64,000 nucleotides of DNA from Akebia trifoliata. Lineage: Eukaryota; Streptophyta; Magnoliopsida; Ranunculales; Lardizabalaceae. The notes beneath the pieces are model-generated. The model searched no databases and was not told the origin of the DNA. It saw only the letters and a program-made list of their open reading frames with translations. Shown here piece after piece: positions 22,266-34,007 of this stretch. The stretch spans positions 24,778,281-24,842,280 of the forward strand of contig CM030706.1 of assembly GCA_017979445.1 (NCBI GenBank), read 5' to 3'. A program made the position numbers and the translations under genes. Positions within the stretch are counted from its first letter, which is position 1. Every line of letters begins with the position of its first letter.

Positions 22266-23180
22266 TGATGGTGAACTTCAAAGTCGAAGTTTATCGGTCA
22301 AGAATGATGTAGATGAAATCATCGACAAAGGTGCTAAGATCCGCAAGAAGGGATCCATCATGTTTTTAAATCGAAAGAGAAAAATTCTCAATAATAAAAG
22401 AATATGAGATTTTATTCAAAGTTTGTAAAGGGTTGAACGAGTCAATGTCAAGTACAAAGAACTCAATCACACTCAATTTTGTAGAAGAAGACTGAAGATT
22501 TTTCCTTTTCAAAAAAAGACTTTACTTGACAGAGTAATCCAGATACCGAGTTCCTGAAACTTGGACCAAGTCAAGTAGCAATACACCAAAGGAGGCCTCC
22601 TTTGATCGAACCATTTCCCTGTCTTACCAAAAAAGAAAGATAACTTTCTTTAGCCCTTTGCAGCCTTTAAAAAAAACCAATAGCCTCTTTTTTCTAAACC
22701 ACATCGACCAACCTTGGGAGGGAATCTTAGTATGAACTACGTTTTGACCTGATCCCAAAAGAAAAAAAAGAAATATTTGGGGTACGTAGGCAACCTGAGA
22801 AGTTACTTCAGGCCCGATCACGTAAAGAATATACGTATTATCTTAACAAAAGTGTCATCTAAAAGGAAAATCCCCTATTGAAAGGTTCAAAAGAAAAGAA
22901 TGCCAAACTAGGGGTATTAGAAAAAAGAATCAAGAGAATTGATAGAAAGAAAAGAATGTCAAACTTGGGGCATTTAGAAAAAAATGAAAATAATTGATAG
23001 AAAAGAGAGAATATCAAACTAGGGGTATTTTGGGAAGTCGAGCCTTTTACCCTTTCTATTTAAATCATGTCCTAAGCCCACCTATTAAGTCCTCCTGAAT
23101 GCTAATTGACTCGGTTAAGGTGTAGGGAACCAAGAAACTGTTGAGTTGAATATTTAAGATCATCGAGAAAAAAAAAGAAG
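22266..23180 (+). other. Ogre-3 region after the pol remnant
   Basis: 22266-22560 has no recognisable content. 22690-22830 is the conserved segment 'ggtacgtaggcaacctgaga' / 'acttcaggcccgatcac' found also at 14940 and 40455. 22860-23040 has three degenerate copies of an 'agaaaagaatgccaaactaggggtatt' style unit. Confidence 0.5.
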
Positions 23181-23183
23181 CCT

Positions 23184-23353
23184 GCTAAGACAAAAACCTG
23201 AAAATGCGACTTAAATAAAAGTTAGGGCATAACCATAAAAAAGAAAGCTTGTCAGGTTGAAAACCTAAAAAGACGACCTAGGCAAAAATCAAGACATCTT
23301 TAAAAAAAGAAAAGAAAAATCCGCTAGGTTGAAAACTTGGAAAGGCAACCTAA
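23184..23353 (+). repeat. Stem-loop array, Ogre-3 copy
   Basis: Two or three units of the array described at 14371. The clearest is CTAGGTTG (23324-23331), a loop 'aaaacttggaaagg', then CAACCTAA (23346-23353): seven of eight bases pair. TCAGGTTG/CGACCTAG (23252-23259, 23274-23281) pairs with five Watson-Crick and two G.U pairs. The stem differs from the CTAGATCG/CGATCTAG stem of Ogre-4, while the loop is nearly the same. Confidence 0.6.
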
Positions 23354-23999
23354 GTAAAAATTAGGACATCATCAAATGGGAGGAAAGGTCCCATCAAGAA
23401 GAAAAATTCAGAAGAAAGCTTGTGCAGAAATTATGAAATGCAAAACTATTCAAGCCACAACATTCATTTTTCAATCAAGAGCTTATATCCGACGAAGACA
23501 ATGTTGAAGTCGAAAGAACTCAAAAGTCATCTTTAACATTGTAAGATCTTTAAGAATATGTTTACTTATCCAAATGTTCATCAAAGAAAAGTGTAGAACC
23601 ACCAACCACTTAGAAGAAAAAGATCTTACATTTCAATAATTATCAAGATTTTAAGTCTAGCTCAAGCATTTTTCAAAGAAAATTCAAAAGAAAATGATCA
23701 ATTCCTCATTGCACATATGATAATCTTAAGAGTCTTGAATTAAGGGAATGTTAGTTCTTCTATCTGTCATACATCATAGTTCATATTTGTCAAGCGTAAT
23801 CCATTCTATCAGTCTCGTAGTCAAGTTTCAGTTAAAGCCAACTTTGAAACGAGGGGCATTTTTTAAAGTCATTTAATTCCAAAATTTTGTTCTTAATCAC
23901 ATGATAAAAAGGAAAATCTTACTTAAAAGTTTGATGAAGTCCAATGATAATTATAAATCCAGATGCCTGATAAGCCAATAAAAGCCCGATCTTTCAAAC

Positions 24000-24680
24000 T
24001 TTGAGCTCGATTTTGAATCATATAATGAATTAATAGGATTTTTTAAGTTCCTATAAATCTAAACCTAAGAAACGTGACTTAGTAAATTCGAGTTTGAGAA
24101 ACGAGACTCCAACTTTTTTTTGAATCATAGAATGAATTAATAGGATTGTTTAAGTTCCTATAAGTCTAAATTCGAGAAACGTGACTTAGTAAGTTCGAGT
24201 ATGAGAAACGAGACTCCAACTTTTTTTGAATCATAGAATGAATTAATAGGATTGTTTAAGTTTCTATAAATCTAAGCCCAAGAAACGTAACTTAGTAAGT
24301 TCGAGTCCGAAAAATGAGACTCCAACATTTATTGAATCATAGAATGAATTTGTAGGATTGTTTAAGTTCCTATAAATCTAAGCTCGAGAAACGTGGCTTA
24401 GTAAGTTCGAGTCCGAGAAACGAGACTCCAACTTTTTTTTAAATCATAGAATGAATCAACAGGATTGTTTAAATTCCTGTAAACCTTAGTCCGAGAAGCG
24501 TGACTCTAATAAGTTCGAGTTCGAGAAACGAGACTCAAACTTTTTTTGAATCATAGAATGAATTAATAGGATTGTTTAAGTTCCTGAGTCCGAGAAGTGT
24601 GATTACAATAGGCTCGAGTCCGATAAACGAGATTCAAACTTTTTCGAATTCTAAAAAAGAATTTCAAGTAGGATTTAACG
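24000..24680 (+). repeat. 106-bp tandem array, about six units
   Basis: 'gagactcc' recurs at 24103, 24210, 24316 and 24422 and in altered form at 24530 and 24629, giving a period of 106-108 bp with a shorter last unit. Each unit has 'tcatagaatgaatt', 'aggattgtttaagttcct' and 'gagtccgagaaacgagact'. The last word is shared (inverted) with the 77-bp array at 38760-39300. Confidence 0.9.
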
Positions 24681-24689
24681 AAGTTCCTA

Positions 24690-25076
24690 CAATGTTATGA
24701 CTCCAATTACCTCATTTTTCAACCTTGCCATGATTGTTTTCGTTGCATAAGCACATTTCAATCATTATTGTCAGTGAGAGAAGATCCCTAGGACTTGACA
24801 CATTTTTACTCAATAAACATCACACCATTGCACATACGTGCACTTTTGTATTAGTCAGGGAGAATTTTCTAAAATTCTAGGATCTGACATTGTCAGTAAG
24901 AGTTCAAGCTTGAGGACCTGCAAACTTGTTTGAGGAGGGTTTGACCCTCAAGGATCCGAACGTTCCGACGAATTACTAAATCAGGCTGCAAAATGAACTG
25001 TCACTAGCTTTGGCATTCAGATATCGCACTAACTATCAAAATAGATTTGCTATCTAGTTTGCTTCAACCCTCTACC
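24690..25076 (+). other. Ogre-3 3' UTR next to the polypurine tract
   Basis: Contains the common words 'gatcctaggacttgacac'-like, 'aaggatccgaacgttc' and 'ttgctatctagtttgcttc' present before every Ogre 3' LTR here. Non-coding. Confidence 0.7.
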
Positions 25077-25085
25077 AAAGAGGGG
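25077..25085 (+). other. Polypurine tract of Ogre-3
   Basis: AAAGAGGGG followed by CATC and the LTR. It is the plus-strand version of the tract seen inverted at 9604, 35558 and 38331. Confidence 0.85.
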
Positions 25086-25089
25086 CATC

Positions 25090-26590
25090 TGTAGATACCC
25101 CATTTTTGCATTCGCCTGATTAATCAACTCGTCGACCATATCGCAACGATTTCCAATGATGGATGGTTATTCCAAATGCTGTGTTTGTTACCAAATGTGT
25201 TTCAGAAATCCGGATGAGGTATCTCAAGCTAACAAAACTGTAGAAACCACACTACGCTAGGAAAATATGACCCCAAAAACATAGAAATCATCATTTTTCA
25301 AACAAAAATAAATTTTATGATAAAAATCACTAAAAATGATCAAATTACCAAAATACCCCGAACCTCAAAACATCCCTAGAGCCTACATTACGCTTAGGAA
25401 AATCATTTCAAACACATAAAACAACAAAATCGAAATCAAATAAATCATTTCTCCAATTTTCATAAAATTTGATTAAATTACGAAAATACTCCTCATAAAG
25501 TTCATTAACATTTCGTACAAAAATTTCATAATCCAATATTTCCATTGAATTCCTTATGAAAAATTGATTTCGAAACATCCTGGAACATTGAAAAATGAAA
25601 CGTAAAAAATTCTCTACAAGGGCAAAATGATAATTTCACAATTTTAATAATTAAAATTTCTGAAATTAATAATTAAAACATTATTTAATGTAAAGTGAAA
25701 TCCTAATTAAAATTTTAAGTCAATCAAGGAAGACTCAAGACAAAATCATCAAGTCAATCAAGTGTAACTAAAAGTCAAAATCCTAAAATAATTCTAATTA
25801 AATTCTAAAATTATCTAAAGTAATTCTAATAAATACTAACTCTATTTAAAAGAATTATAATTAAACTATAAAACTATCTAATGTAATTTTAATTAAACAC
25901 TGACTCTAATTAAAAATAATTTTAATTAAACACTAACTCTATCTAAAATAATTCTAATTAAATACTAACTCTGTCTAAAAAGCACTTAAAAAATATATAA
26001 ATAAGGGTCCTTATAACCTATTTTCGTATAAAAAAGAAAATCCTAGAAAAAGTAGTCCCAAAACCTTAATTTTGAAATCCTAACTCCTTACCTAACATCC
26101 ATATCCCAACATTTGTTCAAAAAACACCCAAAAACCCTTCCAAAACACCCAGAAATCCATAAAAAATAAGAAAACTCACAAATCTAATAAGAAGATACAT
26201 CAACTTGGAAATCAGAATCAGATCTGGTGACAGGAGAATAGTAAGGAAATGCATACGGGGATACTCTCCATTGGTACTGAGGGAATCGTTGTAATCGGCA
26301 ATGTAACTTTCTTTTATTTTTTTAGTTATTATTATTTATTGTTTTTGGTCTTTTAGCAATGTAGTTTTATTTGAAAAAAGTAGAGATCAGCATTTGTCGG
26401 GTGAGGTCGGTGCCTAACACCTTTCAAACATGTAACGTGATCCTCGGACCCGTATTTTCTTTCGTAGATTAGTATTATTTACCTTTTAGAGTCAATGTTC
26501 GGTTCCTAGACCGTACTAACTAGGTGGCGACTCCCAAACGTCAAAGGTCAAAAGTGGATACGCACACCCCGCGGATAAAGGGTACTTTTA
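25090..26590 (+). repeat. 3' LTR of Ogre-3 (1501 bp)
   Basis: Starts TGTAGATACCCC after the polypurine tract and ends ...GGGTACTTTTA, where the expected CA is TA. The GTCAT duplication follows, then Ogre-2 gag resumes. Confidence 0.95.
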
Positions 26591-27045
26591 GTCATCTGTT
26601 CATCACTGAGTCTCATAGTGCGCATGTTAGTAACATACACCTTAAGATGCATTTTTCTACAACCTACCCCATTGAACTTGTCCATTTTAGGCATCAAATT
26701 TTTTTCTGGCAACTGGATTCTAGGAATACAATTCAAAGCTTCAATGCCCGCTGCAATTTCATCGATACCCTTATACTCTTCAGGGTGGACTCCAACTGAG
26801 ACATCCTGTTGGCTAACATTGGATTTTCATCGAAATGTTCTTCATCTCTGTCAAGTTCAAAAACCTTTTGTATACATCTCATTGCATTCTCTTATACCCT
26901 TTTTTCCTTTTGGATCGTCAAGGGGATTGTCCGTCTATTCTGAAATTGGTTCTAAAACTTTCACTTTGCCTATTATACTGTTGATATCATTAGCAAAGGC
27001 TGTCAAAATCTTACGGATCTCTGTAAGCTCAGACTCTGAAGCCAT
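26591..27045 (-). pseudogene. Ogre-2 gag, N-terminal part
   Basis: Starts at the minus-strand ATG at 27045 and matches Ogre-4 gag from its first residue (M-A-S-E-S-E-L-T-E-I against M-A-F-E-S-K-L-T-E-I). Then come 'DGDEEHFDEN'-type wording and 'PKMDKFNGVGCRKMH'. A stop at about codon 36 and two frameshifts break it. The reading stops at 26591, where Ogre-3 is inserted, and resumes at 17536. Confidence 0.88.
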
Positions 27046-27589
27046 TTATGCTTGTTGACTAGATGTCGTCGTTCGTTCTAACTGACTGGACTTACGACTC
27101 CAACTAGGAGATGGACACTTGAGTTTGGGCGCAATGATAATTTTGAAAATCCCATCAAAGGTGGATTACTAGTTACGAACCCTAGAGTAGACTTTTAACA
27201 AATAGAGGTTCCTTCTGATAGCATGAGTTAAGTTAACCCCTAGATTCAAAAATCTCTAACCAATGAAATATTTTGATCAAGAAATATTACATGAAGATTA
27301 TTTACTGATCTTGTTAAGTATGAAATATTCAATCCATTGAATTAAGCTGGCCGATGCAAGGTGATTGGGACTATGTACTCATTTGAGTTTGGACCGATTC
27401 AACCCAATAGATCTGAATATTCCACTTGCATTACGTCATTCAATATTTTTAAGTCAATTAGTTCAACCGATTCATATGTTGATCCATAAGATCCATTGGT
27501 TTAACTTGATATTGACCAGTATGTCTCATCAATTACGCCTGTTGGGTTGGACCGATATTACATGTTCGATTGGACGGTGTAGACCGGTC
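27046..27589 (-). other. Ogre-2 leader upstream of gag
   Basis: 27060-27170 matches the sequence above the gag ATG in Ogre-4 and Ogre-1. No ORF1 is present. 27330-27600 resembles 21311-21600 of Ogre-3. The 80-residue plus frame at 27365 is not shared and is not supported as a gene. Confidence 0.6.
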
Positions 27590-28440
27590 CACCCACTTAC
27601 CTTTTAGTTGGATTAAATAGAGCAACCCGGGAACACCCATAGTTGATTCAGGTTGTAACCTATAGGAAGGCTCTTAGACTCTAGGTTTACTACGTGTAAT
27701 GCAATTTATCTGGCCACCCTTGCTCAAGTACACCTGTATACCTCTCGAGCGTACTCAATCAGACGGTACATGGTGACTTGATTTGATATATCGTATAGGT
27801 GATAATCTAAAACTTCAACCCACTTCTATAAATCCAAAAGCAGCCAGTTTAATCCCTAGGTCAGAGGTGGTGCGCGAAGATTGAGCATAGGCATTCTTAA
27901 ATCACCTCTTTTCTAGAATAGTCGTAGTTTATCCTCTTAGTATCATAGTACATCGGAGTAGGATCTCGCTTAGGCATTTATTTTCAACAAGAAGTACAAT
28001 TGATGTACATATATTATCTTTGATATACCTATGGGTATGAGTTAAGAGTTGTAGCTTTCATAAATGGTTTAGCATCCCATGAGGGGACCGACCACGTATT
28101 AGTACTACGTTGGCAATCAGGACATGTGACTATGCGATTTACAATAGGTCAAAGGCTCAGGTCACTCCAGCCTGGATACATTGATATACCTTTTAGAGTC
28201 ACTTGATCAAACGGTACTGATGCTCCAGTTTTATATACCCTAAGGTACGTGACTAGAGTTGTGGTTTTCATAAATGACGTCGCATCTCCGAAGAGACTGG
28301 GCCACTCACTAGTGCCACATTGGCTATATGGGACATACAAGAGTGCAAAGCAATAAACGTGCCAGTGGTGTGTGTAAAATAGGGTGAGGTATGCCCGAGG
28401 CCTTTTTCAAACACATGGGCCCACATGCGAGATCAAACCA
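27590..28440 (-). repeat. Conserved Ogre 5' non-coding block, copy 3
   Basis: Same landmarks as at 1070-1860: 'gtacacctgtatacctctcga', 'ggatctcgcttaggca', 'atgacgtcgcatctccgaag' and a final GC-richer stretch near 28380-28430. Confidence 0.8.
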
Positions 28441-30647
28441 TACAAGCAAAGATCTCACACATATTAATCAAAACAATATAAATCATATTACATCAACATG
28501 AAGATCAAAGTAATATCTATCGAGATCATGGCATACTAGATGTGCAATCAGAATATTCAATCAGATCCAATAGGCAACAATTTTTTTTATAATCAATGGT
28601 CCAATCAAAGATCGCTTTTTAGGCTACCTACAATAAATCAAGATTTCAATCGACATTAAAATGATGATAGAATGAGAGTTGTTGGAATGGGGATATATTT
28701 TTTTTTCTTAATTTTTTTTAAATAATAGATTAACCACCTTTTTTATTTTATAAAAGAAGCTAAAAAAAAAAACCCATGAAGAACCACTTTTTTTTCATAA
28801 AAGAAACTGATTAAAAAAACAAAACAGAGAGAAAAAAATACTAAAAAATTAAGAAAACAGCCCCTTAAGCAGATTCTATGGCTACCCCAACTTTTGCAAT
28901 CAAGTAAAAATTTAAGCAAATATCCAAATTCGGTGCGTCCTAGGTAAAGAATCAGTGTGACTAAAAAAATTCCCTCTCTCTTTCAATCTATGAACTTAAG
29001 ATTTTCAATAGTGTTCCAAATTGCAAAGCTTGTTAAATATAACAGGAAAGGTGAAGTGGATACATCGATTGGACACCCGTTATTTACTAAAACAACTCCA
29101 TCATTTGTTCCAATTTGGTCTCCTTATAGGTTCCTTAAGAAACAATTATTTGATTAGATTCAAACCCTCACAACCCAATCCGCCCAAGATGTTAAAAGTA
29201 ATTATATCGGGTTGGATTCTTGTAGTACCACCCAACGTCAACATTTTTATTTTTTATTTGCCACATTTGCAGTGGGAGCGAGTATTCTCTACATATGGAG
29301 AGTTCTAGATGAACTCAAGAGAGGAAAACCATGTCTAAAGGAACCAAACCAGATTTAAAGAGTAAACCAACAAAGGTATGTATCCTAATAGATCTCTCAC
29401 TCTTTCTTTTCTTTTGATATTTAAAATAAAACAAAATTTTAAAAGAAGAGAAAAAGAAAAAAAAAATTAAATCACCCACCATTAACGTTTTGTTAGAGCT
29501 CGGACCCGAAACGGAATTACTTTTCCAACTTGAAAAACCTCTATGGAACAACCTCTACATACTCCCCAGCCACGGTCTTAGTTCATCCCTCCATTATAAA
29601 CCCAACGATTACAAGATCTCCCATGTTATAGGTTGGATTAATATGATTCTTGATTCAAATTGAAAACCCAAAAACAGATTTTTTTTATAAAAAAAACCGA
29701 TGTAAATTTATTATAAAAAAGAAATCTTTTCTTCAATCGAGATCTTAATCTTTCATTCTGAATCAAGAATCTACCATTGATCAACACCAGCAACCTCGAA
29801 ATCTTTCTTCCAAAGACGACAAAGAGGTTGATTTTTCGTTAAAATCATTTTTAGATCGAATGGGTTTTAAAGGGGTTGCTAAATCTTTGAAAGAGAACGA
29901 AGAAAGGAGTGAGAAAGAGAGAGAGAGAGAGAAAAAAAAAACCTCTTTTCTTGCTGATTTTCGTCCTCTTCTTTGTGGAGAAGAAGATAAAAATAGTAAA
30001 AATTATTTTTTGCTAATGACACACTACGTAAAAAAAAATTTGGATTTTTTTCTTGGAATTCTCTCCTCATCATGGACAACATTAAAAAAGTGATTTTTTT
30101 TTTAATTTCTTAGCACATCACTCACAAATAATTTATTTTCACAATTTATCACCCATGCATATTAATGTGCTAAAAAATAATTCTTTTTAAAAATCTGTGG
30201 GTCCAACCACCATCATTCCGTCCTCAATTCATATGTCAATTTGAATATTTCATTGTTTAGGATCATCCCAAAATGACCCCCGATTGAACCATAAATATAT
30301 ATATATATATATACCCAATCAAAGTATCCAAAATTGAATAAAGGGATATCAATAAAGGATAATACAAACCTAAGAAAAATCATCCAAATAAAAATGGGTC
30401 AATCCCCATTTTTTGACATCATCTTCCTCTCAATATCCTTCATTATATTCCCAAACGACCCTAAATTGAATCATAACAAATAATATTCCATAATAATATG
30501 CTAAAAATGATGTCGAGAGAATATAATACAATCCCAAAAATAAATGAATCAACTAAACTAAAAATAAACAAAACAAACACAAAAAAAAACTAGGTCTAAA
30601 TGGCAATGTTCCCGTACTTGGGGCTTTTCAAGTTTGATCATCAATAG
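28441..30647 (-). other. Ogre-2 5' UTR
   Basis: Non-coding stretch between the conserved block and the primer site, with A/T runs, a GA-rich stretch at 29885-29935, a (TA)n run at 30291-30311 and a small foldback at 30110-30172 (TTAGCACAT ... ATGTGCTAA). Its last 200 bp ('tactcgggg...' side) match the other elements. Opposite-strand frames of 67 and 77 residues near 29870-30090 are low-complexity. Confidence 0.6.
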
Positions 30648-30665
30648 TCCCCAGTGAAGTCGCCA
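30648..30665 (-). other. Primer binding site of Ogre-2
   Basis: The minus strand reads TGGCGACTTCACTGGGGA, one base from the LTR. Confidence 0.8.
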
Positions 30666-30666
30666 C

Positions 30667-32221
30667 TGAAAGCTTCCTCGATCCGCAGGGTATGCGGATC
30701 CGTTTTTGACTTTGAGGTTTGGGAGTCGCCACCTAGTTATTATGGTCTAGGAATGGAACATCGACTCTAAACAGATAAGGAAAACTAATCTACAAAAGAA
30801 ACTAGATCCGGGAATCATGTTACGAGGTTGGAAGGTATTAGGCACCACCCCGCCGGGCAAGCGCCGGTCTCTACTACTTTTCAAAAATGATTACATTGCA
30901 AAATAAATAAAAAAATAATAAATAATAGTAAAAATAAATAAAAGAAAGTTACTTTGCGGATTACAACGAATCCCTCAGCACTGACGGAGAGTATCCTCGT
31001 ATGTATTTCCTTACTATTCACTCATCACCGGATCTGATTCTTATCTCCAAGTTGAGGTATCTTCTTCTTAGATCTGTAAATTTTTTAAGTTTTTATAGAT
31101 TTTTAGGTGTTTTTGAAGGATCTTTGGGTGCTTTTTGAGCAAACGTTGGGGATTGGATGATAGGTAATGGGTTAGGACTTCAAAATTAGGGTTTTGGGAA
31201 GGTTGGGGAGGCTCTTCGACCTATTTTTTCTAGGATTTTCTCTTGGATATGAGATTAGGGTGTGGAGGCTCCTATTTATAGACTTTTTTGTGTATAGTTA
31301 GTGTTTAATTAGGTTTTCTTTAGGATTTTAATTAGGATTTTGACTTTAATCTTAGTTTTTTTAGATCAGGATTTTTATTAGGGTTTTGACTTAAGTCTTA
31401 TCAGCTTGACTTGGTCTTTTTAGATTAGGATTTTAATTAGGGTTTTAACTTAAGCCTTATGAGATTGACTTGATTTCTTTTTAGATTAGGTTCTTGACTT
31501 AGGTCTTATGAGATTGACTTGGTTTCTTTAGATTAGGGTTTTGACTTAAGTCTTATGAGATTGACTTGGTTTAGATTTTTAAATTAATTTTATTAAGGTT
31601 TTTTTTTTACATTAATTAATATTTTATTTATTAATTTCAAAATTAAAAATTTTAAAAAATTAAAAAATTACCGTTTTGTTCCTGAAAAGAACCTTTGCAT
31701 TTCAAGTCAATTTTCGATGTTTTGGGATGTTTTGAAATCGATTTTTCATAAGAAATTCAATAGAATTATTGGTTTATGTTATTAATGAAAATTTTTGGCA
31801 TGAAATGATTGTCAACCCTTATGAGGGGCATTTTCATAATTTTGTCGAATTTGATGAAAATTGGTGAAATGATTTATTTGATTTTTTTTTTGTTTATGTG
31901 TTCAACTGGATTTTTCTAAGCGTAAGGGGGCTCTAAGGATGTTTTGATATTAAGGGTATTTTGGTAATTTGGTTATTTTTAGTGATGTTTATCGTAAAGC
32001 TTCTTTTTGTCTGTAAGATAATGATATCTATGTTTTTGAGGTTATATGTTTCTAGCTTAGTGTGGCTTCTATAGTTTTGTTAGTTTGAGATATCTCATCT
32101 GAATTTCTGAAACATATCTAGTAACAAATAAAGCATTGGAATAATCATCCATCATTGGGAATCGTTGTGATCGGGTTAACGAAGTGATTAATCAGGCGAG
32201 TGCAAAAATGGGGTGTCTACA
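30667..32221 (-). repeat. 5' LTR of Ogre-2 (B-type, 1555 bp)
   Basis: Pairs with 8042-9599. It is bounded by the primer site on one side and Ogre-H LTR sequence on the other. It has the same internal order: 'gcggatcc', 'tcagcactgacggagagtatcc', TATA box at 31273-31280, degenerate 'gttttgacttaagtc' array. Confidence 0.92.
31273..31280 (-). promoter_or_regulatory. LTR TATA box (Ogre-2)
   Basis: The minus strand reads TATAAATA followed by GGAGCC, with the upstream context CTATAAATAGG. Confidence 0.7.
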
Positions 32222-32540
32222 ACTATTCTACCATATCTGAGGAAACAAGTCATTGTGATGGTCACAAGTATAATTTCTCTGTCTTTTTTATTTATTTTAG
32301 GTCTTTAGCAATGTAATATTCTTGGGAATTAGTAGAGACCGACGTTTGCCGAGCGAGGTTGGTGCCTAACACCTTCCAATCCCGTAACATGATCCCCGGA
32401 CTTAGTATCTTTTGTAGATTAGTTGTTTTATTCATTTTGAGTCAATGCTCGGTTCCTAAACTGTAATAACAAGGTGGCAACTCCCAAACTTCGAAAATCA
32501 AAAGCGGATCCGTACACCTAGCATATAGAGGGCTCTTTTA
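32222..32540 (+). repeat. Last ~320 bp of the Ogre-H 5' LTR
   Basis: From about 32275 it matches the end of the Ogre-3 LTRs ('gtagagaccgacgtttgccg', 'ggtgcctaacaccttccaa', 'ggtggcaactcccaaac') and ends ...CTCTTTTA just before the primer site. The first ~55 bp have no clear match, and about 1 kb of expected LTR middle is missing between 8041 and 32222. Confidence 0.75.
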
Positions 32541-32541
32541 G

Positions 32542-32559
32542 TGGCGACTCCACTGGGGA
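32542..32559 (+). other. Primer binding site of Ogre-H
   Basis: TGGCGACTCCACTGGGGA, the cleanest copy in the window. Confidence 0.85.
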
Positions 32560-34007
32560 TTATTGAGGATCAAACTTGAAAAGTCCTAAGTATGGGAACA
32601 TTGCCATTTAATCCTAGTTTTTTTGTTTGTTTTTTTTTTATTTTTAGTTTATTTGATTTGTTTATTTTTAGTTTATTTGATTTGTTTATTTTTGAGATTG
32701 TATTATATTCTCTCGGCATATTTTTTAGCATATTATTATGGAATATTATTTGCTATGATTCTATTTAAAGTCGTTTGGGATGGCCCTAAATAATGCAGGA
32801 TATTGAGAGGATGATGATGTGAAAAAATGGGTGCTGATCCATTTTTATTTGGATTATTTTTTGGGTTTGTATTATCCTTTATTGACATCCTTTGATTCGA
32901 TTTTGGATACTTTGATTTGGCATATAATTTTGTTATGGTTCAATCGAGGGTCATTTAGAATGATCCTAAATAATGAAATATTAAAATTGACATATGAATT
33001 GAGGACGGGATGATGGTGGTTGGGAGGAGGATCCATAGACTTTTAAAAGAATTTTTTTTCTTTTTGGATGAAATTTTTTTAACACGTTAATATGCATGGG
33101 TGATAAGTTGTGAAAATAAATTATTTGTAAGTGATGTGCTAAGAAATAAAAAATTACTTTTTTTAATGTTCTTCGTGATGAGGAGAGGATTTCAAGAAAA
33201 AAAAAAAAATTTTGCATGGTGTGCCATTAGCAGAAAACAGTTTTTGCTGTTTTTATCTTCTTCTCCATATGTTTAAAAATGAAAAACAATAAAGAAAGAG
33301 AGAGAATGTCTCTCTCTTTCCTCTCTCTCTCTCTCTATTTCTCTTTCTTTCTTTCTTTCTCATTCTTTCTTTTTCCTCCATTCTTTGCCCGAGTGAATGA
33401 ACCTATGATGATGTCTTTGTTAAATCGAAAGCCCTCATACCAAAAAAAAGAAAACTAATTCTTGAGATCTGGTTTTTGATTTGGATCAAGAAATTTACTG
33501 ACCGATGTTCTCAATAAAACCTGCAACACGAGAAATATCATGATTACTGAATCGATAACAGAGGACTAATGGAAGCCTTTTTAGCTTTGATGGGTAATGA
33601 TATAGTGGGACAAATCGCGAGTTTGATATCGGAGAGAGATCGGGTCTGGTTCCTGAACATGGCGGTTTGGGATTCAATTCGGTTCCTTGGTTGATTTTCA
33701 GTGGCCAATCAGGGCTTTGTAATGGAGATCAAATCTATTAAGGGTTTTTGTGTGCTTGGATTTGATCAAGTATACGTACTTGAATGCTTTGTTTATGGTG
33801 ATCAAATTAAAAAGAAAAAAAACATGAGGTATGTGTTTGTTGCTGGCAGCAAACACATAAACAAAAGAAAAAAAAAGAGTTTTTTTTTTGTTGTGAGTAT
33901 GGTGCCTAGGTGTTATGTGTGCTGGCAGCATATAAAAACAAAAAAAAAAGGGTTGTTGTGAGTGTTGTGGGTTGGGAGCAAGCAAATAAAAATAATAAGA
34001 TGAGGTC
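32560..34007 (+). other. Ogre-H 5' UTR, left part
   Basis: 32560-33240 matches 30000-30640 of Ogre-2 inverted, including the foldback near 33075-33142. A CT-rich simple repeat lies at 33297-33370. At 33830-34000 three imperfect ~65-bp units each carry a hairpin of the form GTTTGTTGC-TGG-CAGCAAAC. The AGGTC duplication (34003-34007) ends the stretch. No gene is supported. Confidence 0.65.

Larger units (their letters stand above)
17537..26590 (+). mobile_element. Ogre-3: complete-ended, non-coding Ogre-like element
   Basis: Two LTRs of exactly 1501 bp, a primer site after the left one, a polypurine tract before the right one, and a perfect target duplication GTCAT (17532-17536 and 26591-26595). 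Inserted in the gag of Ogre-2, whose sequence resumes cleanly. The interior (about 6 kb) holds the 198-bp array, the conserved 5' block, a short RT leader remnant, the stem-loop array and a 106-bp tandem array. No gag, protease, RT core or integrase is present. It is a non-autonomous derivative. Confidence 0.95.
8042..32221 (-). mobile_element. Ogre-2: nearly full-length but gutted Ogre-like element
   Basis: The minus-strand order is 5' LTR 32221-30667, primer site, 5' UTR, conserved block, gag (split by Ogre-3), gap, a short RT leader joined to an integrase remnant, 3' non-coding region (split by a Tek solo LTR), polypurine tract, 3' LTR 9599-8042. The protease and the RT-RNase H-integrase core are missing, so it could only move with another element's enzymes. 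The flanking five bases (aaaac and actat) do not match. Confidence 0.85.

Noticed and set aside
29860..30093. Lys/Glu-rich plus ORF and overlapping minus ORF in the Ogre-2 5' UTR
   Set aside because: Both come from a GA/CT-rich low-complexity stretch and are open on opposite strands, with no counterpart in Ogre-4 or Ogre-H.
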